Source: Hyphomonas sp. (GTDB lineage: Bacteria; Pseudomonadota; Alphaproteobacteria; Caulobacterales; Hyphomonadaceae). Taken from it: a DNA stretch of 64,000 nucleotides. The notes beneath the pieces are model-generated. The model was not told the origin of the DNA. It saw nothing but the letters and a program-made list of their open reading frames with translations, and searched no databases. The DNA is taken from assembly GCF_022844445.1 (NCBI RefSeq), contig NZ_JALHLS010000014.1, positions 35,281-99,280 on the forward strand. Direction: 5' to 3'. Shown here piece after piece: positions 61,831 through 64,000 of this stretch. A program made the position numbers and the translations under genes. Numbering within the stretch: position 1 is the first letter of the stretch; every line of letters starts with the position of its first letter.

Positions 61831-63456
61831 CTGGCAAATCTGAAACCGAACCCTGCAGGCCATCCTTGGTGGCGGGGCGCCGTCGTTTACCAGATCTATC
61901 CACGCTCGTATCTTGACACCAACAGAGACGGGATAGGCGACCTGCCCGGCATCACGCTGAAGCTGCCCTACATCGCGCGGCTTGGCGTCGAGGCGATCTG
62001 GATCTCGCCCTTCTTCAAATCGCCGATGAGCGATTTCGGCTATGATGTATCGGACTATTGCGACGTCGATCCGATCTTCGGCACGCTGGGCGATTTTGAC
62101 GCGCTGCTGGCCGAAGCGCATCGCCTCGGCCTGAAGGTCATCATTGACCAGGTTTACGCCCACACTTCCGACGCGCATGCCTGGTTTGCTGCGAGCCGCG
62201 CCGCCCGCGAGGGTCCGTATGCGGACTGGTATGTCTGGCGCAATCCAAAGCCCGACGGGACACCGCCGAACAACTGGCAGTCCGTGTTCGGCGGTCCGGC
62301 CTGGACCTGGGACGCGCGCCGCCAGCAGTATTTCATGCACAACTTTCTCTCCACTCAGCCGCAACTGAACGTCCACAACCCTGACGTTCAGGAAGCGTTG
62401 CTGGCGGCAGCAAAGTTCTGGCTCGACAAGGGCGTCGACGGCTTTCGGCTTGACGCGATCAACTTCGCCATGTTCGATCCCGACTTCCGAGACAATCCGC
62501 CTTGGCCGGCGGAAGGCCGCGTCATCACCCGGCCCTTCGACCTTCAGCACCACATCTACAACCAGTCGCACCCGGACATTCCGATCTTCATGGAGCGCAT
62601 CCGAACTCTTGCGGATGGCTATGGCGCGGTCTTCACTGTCGCCGAGGTTCCGGGCCCCGATCCGCTGCCGGAAATGACGGCTTTCACGGCGGGGGAGAAG
62701 CGCCTGAGCTCCGCCTACAGCTTCGACTTCCTTTATGCGAAGAAACTCTCGGCCCGCCGGGTGAAAGCCTCTCAGTTGAACTGGGCGGGCCCGTTCAGCG
62801 AAGGCTGGCCATCCTGGGCTTTCTCGAACCATGACGCGCCGCGCTGCGTCAGCCGCTGGTGCCCGTCGGGCGGCGACAGGCTGAAGTTCGCCAAGCTGAC
62901 AAACGCGCTGCTGCTCTGCCTGCGTGGCAATCCTATCCTCTATCAAGGCGAGGAGCTCGGCTTGCCGCAGGCCGACGTCGGGTTCGAGGATTTGCAGGAC
63001 CCGGAAGCCATCGCCAACTGGCCGCGAACCCTCGGCCGGGACGGCGCGCGCACGCCTATGCCCTGGTCGAAAGACAACGCTTATGCCGGCTTCTCCGAAG
63101 CAAAGCCCTGGCTACCCATCGGGCAGGGCCATACCGAGCTGGCGGCCGCCGAGCAGGAGGGCGATCCCCTCTCAGTATTGGAATTTACACGTCGAATGCT
63201 TTCCATCCGGCTCGCTTCGCCGGCGCTGCGGCTCGGCAGCGTGACCTTCCCGGAGGGGGCGGAGCCGCTTCTGGCGTTCCGCCGCGAGGAAGCCGGAGAG
63301 ACGGTGATCTGCCTGTTCAATCTCGGTATGGACGACGTTGCCGTGCCGGAGGCGCTTGTCGCCAGGGCGAGTGTCCTCATCGGGTCCGGGGCAGGGAACG
63401 CGCCGCCCAAAGTGCTGGCCCCGCTCGCGGTCTGGATCGGGCGGGAAGCCGCCTAG
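61831..63456 (+). CDS. GH13 alpha-glucosidase
   Basis: About 541 residues; hydrolyses alpha-glucosidic bonds (maltose, isomaltose or sucrose-like substrates). Start of domain HPWWRGAVVYQIYPRSY, region I DQVYAHTSDAH, nucleophile region GFRLDAINF near residue 207, acid/base Glu in FTVAEVPGPDP, and region IV FSNHDAPRC; the C-terminal beta domain ends WIGREAA. Start codon unclear: no ATG in frame; a CTG at 61831 has AGGAG exactly 8 bases before it and gives the usual length, while a GTG at 61771 lacks a ribosome site. The stop overlaps the convergent LacI-type gene. Confidence 0.9.
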   Translation: MANLKPNPAGHPWWRGAVVYQIYPRSYLDTNRDGIGDLPGITLKLPYIARLGVEAIWISPFFKSPMSDFGYDVSDYCDVDPIFGTLGDFDALLAEAHRLGLKVIIDQVYAHTSDAHAWFAASRAAREGPYADWYVWRNPKPDGTPPNNWQSVFGGPAWTWDARRQQYFMHNFLSTQPQLNVHNPDVQEALLAAAKFWLDKGVDGFRLDAINFAMFDPDFRDNPPWPAEGRVITRPFDLQHHIYNQSHPDIPIFMERIRTLADGYGAVFTVAEVPGPDPLPEMTAFTAGEKRLSSAYSFDFLYAKKLSARRVKASQLNWAGPFSEGWPSWAFSNHDAPRCVSRWCPSGGDRLKFAKLTNALLLCLRGNPILYQGEELGLPQADVGFEDLQDPEAIANWPRTLGRDGARTPMPWSKDNAYAGFSEAKPWLPIGQGHTELAAAEQEGDPLSVLEFTRRMLSIRLASPALRLGSVTFPEGAEPLLAFRREEAGETVICLFNLGMDDVAVPEALVARASVLIGSGAGNAPPKVLAPLAVWIGREAA

Positions 63457-63986
63457 GCCATCCCGCAGGATTCGCGCACGATCAGGTCCGTCGGCAAGCG
63501 CTCGGAGCGCGGCACAGCGCCCTGGCTCGCGGCGAGTAATTTTGACACGATCAGCCGCCCCGCGCGCGTCATGTCCTGCGAGATCGTGGTCAGCGCCGGC
63601 TGGGCATAGGGGGCGAGCTTGATGTCGTCATAGCCGACGACTGCTACATCCTGCGGTACCTGGCGACCGGCCTTCTGAAGGCTACGATAGGCGCCGAGGG
63701 CAATCAGGTCGCTCGCGGCGAAGATGCCGTCGAAGGCTAACCCGGATCCAAACAGTCCGTCGGCGGCCGCCTCGGAATAGCCCACGTCGAACTGCGCCGG
63801 CACGACCAGCGCCGGGTCGATCGAGAGGCCCGCTCGCCGGTGCGCATCGACGTAGCCTTCATACCGGTGGTGGACTTCCGGTGCAGAGGTGTCGCCCAGA
63901 AACGCAATGCGGCGCCGCCCGAGGTTCAGGAGGTGCGCCGTCGCCCGCGCGCCGCCGCGCAGATTGTCGGAACCGATCGAGCAGTA
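63453..63986 (-). CDS. LacI family transcriptional regulator, truncated at the contig end
   Basis: The open frame runs leftward from the window edge; only the periplasmic-binding-like effector domain is present (about 177 residues): IGSDNLRGGARATAHLLNLG, RRRIAFLGD, FDGIFAASDLIALGAYRSL, VAVVGYDDIKLAPYAQPAL and TTISQDMTRAGRLI. The N-terminal HTH is missing. Next to an alpha-glucosidase, it is likely the sugar-responsive repressor of a maltose-type locus (inference). Bases 63987-64000 are adapter and not part of the gene. Shares its stop codon bases (CTAG) with the convergent GH13 gene. Confidence 0.9.
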   Translation of the reverse strand, partial: YCSIGSDNLRGGARATAHLLNLGRRRIAFLGDTSAPEVHHRYEGYVDAHRRAGLSIDPALVVPAQFDVGYSEAAADGLFGSGLAFDGIFAASDLIALGAYRSLQKAGRQVPQDVAVVGYDDIKLAPYAQPALTTISQDMTRAGRLIVSKLLAASQGAVPRSERLPTDLIVRESCGMA

Positions 63987-64000
63987 AGATCGGAAGAGCG
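63987..64000 (+). other. Illumina adapter remnant
   Basis: AGATCGGAAGAGCG, 14 of 14 bases identical to the start of the standard Illumina (TruSeq-type) read-2 adapter, ending exactly at the window edge. Not genomic. Confidence 0.93.

Overview
The window is high-GC DNA (roughly 60-65% by eye), densely packed with housekeeping genes on both strands. The gene set points to an alphaproteobacterium: dual cold-shock-domain protein plus DUF192, a MucR/Ros-type regulator, ALAS-type hemA, glnB-glnA, the nrdR-rib-nusB block, COQ4, retropepsin-like TIGR02281 protease and DUF1289. A Caulobacterales/Hyphomonadaceae-type member is my best guess; that is inference from gene content and order, not from a marker-gene search. 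I see no insertion sequence, prophage, CRISPR array or obvious genomic island.

Layout. 0-5 kb: partial SDR, M19 dipeptidase lipoprotein, purB, recJ. 5.0-6.7 kb: tRNA-Glu, dual CSD protein, DUF192, hotdog thioesterase. 7-8.6 kb: an acyl-CoA synthetase broken by an in-frame TAA. 8.7-10.9 kb: groES-groEL with a CIRCE operator and promoter. 11-16.7 kb: diguanylate cyclase, CaiB-type CoA-transferase, AbgT transporter, NhaD/CitMHS-type transporter. 16.8-18.2 kb: mlaA-mlaC for lipid asymmetry. 18.4-25.4 kb: a methionine-cycle operon (ArsR-methyltransferase fusion, metF, split metH with a gamma-glutamylcyclotransferase-like gene inserted). 25.5-28.8 kb: pyk, membrane-anchored aspartic protease, DUF1289, cobT. 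28.9-37.7 kb: paired acyl-CoA dehydrogenases, glycosyltransferase, RlmJ, M28 peptidase, two tandem alpha/beta hydrolases. 37.8-46.8 kb: clpP, clpX, metallophosphoesterase, glnA-glnB, coq4, phosphatase, nnr. 46.9-52.9 kb: tRNA-Leu, tig, DUF2336 protein, degenerate EAL protein, NUDIX, Hpt, nadK. 53-60.9 kb: class II aldolase, hemA, mucR-like, then glyA-nrdR-ribD(C)-ribE-ribBX-ribH-nusB. 60.9-61.7 kb: a gene-poor stretch. 61.7-64 kb: tRNA-Trp, GH13 alpha-glucosidase and a truncated LacI-type regulator.

The genes form several coherent modules. MetF makes methyl-THF for the split cobalamin-dependent MetH; CobT builds the cobalamin lower ligand; GlyA feeds one-carbon units to the same folate pool; the ArsR-methyltransferase fusion with a palindrome over its start is a plausible SAM/SAH-sensing regulator. 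The riboflavin block is incomplete by itself: the deaminase half of RibD is absent and the GTP cyclohydrolase II half of RibBA has lost its zinc-cysteine motif, so the first two steps must be encoded elsewhere.

The last 14 bases (63987-64000) are identical to the start of a standard Illumina adapter, so the right edge is almost certainly an untrimmed contig end and not genomic sequence. The most distinctive biological observations are the GGCT-like gene embedded between the two halves of metH, the reduced riboflavin enzymes, and the MucR homologue that lacks its usual zinc ligands.
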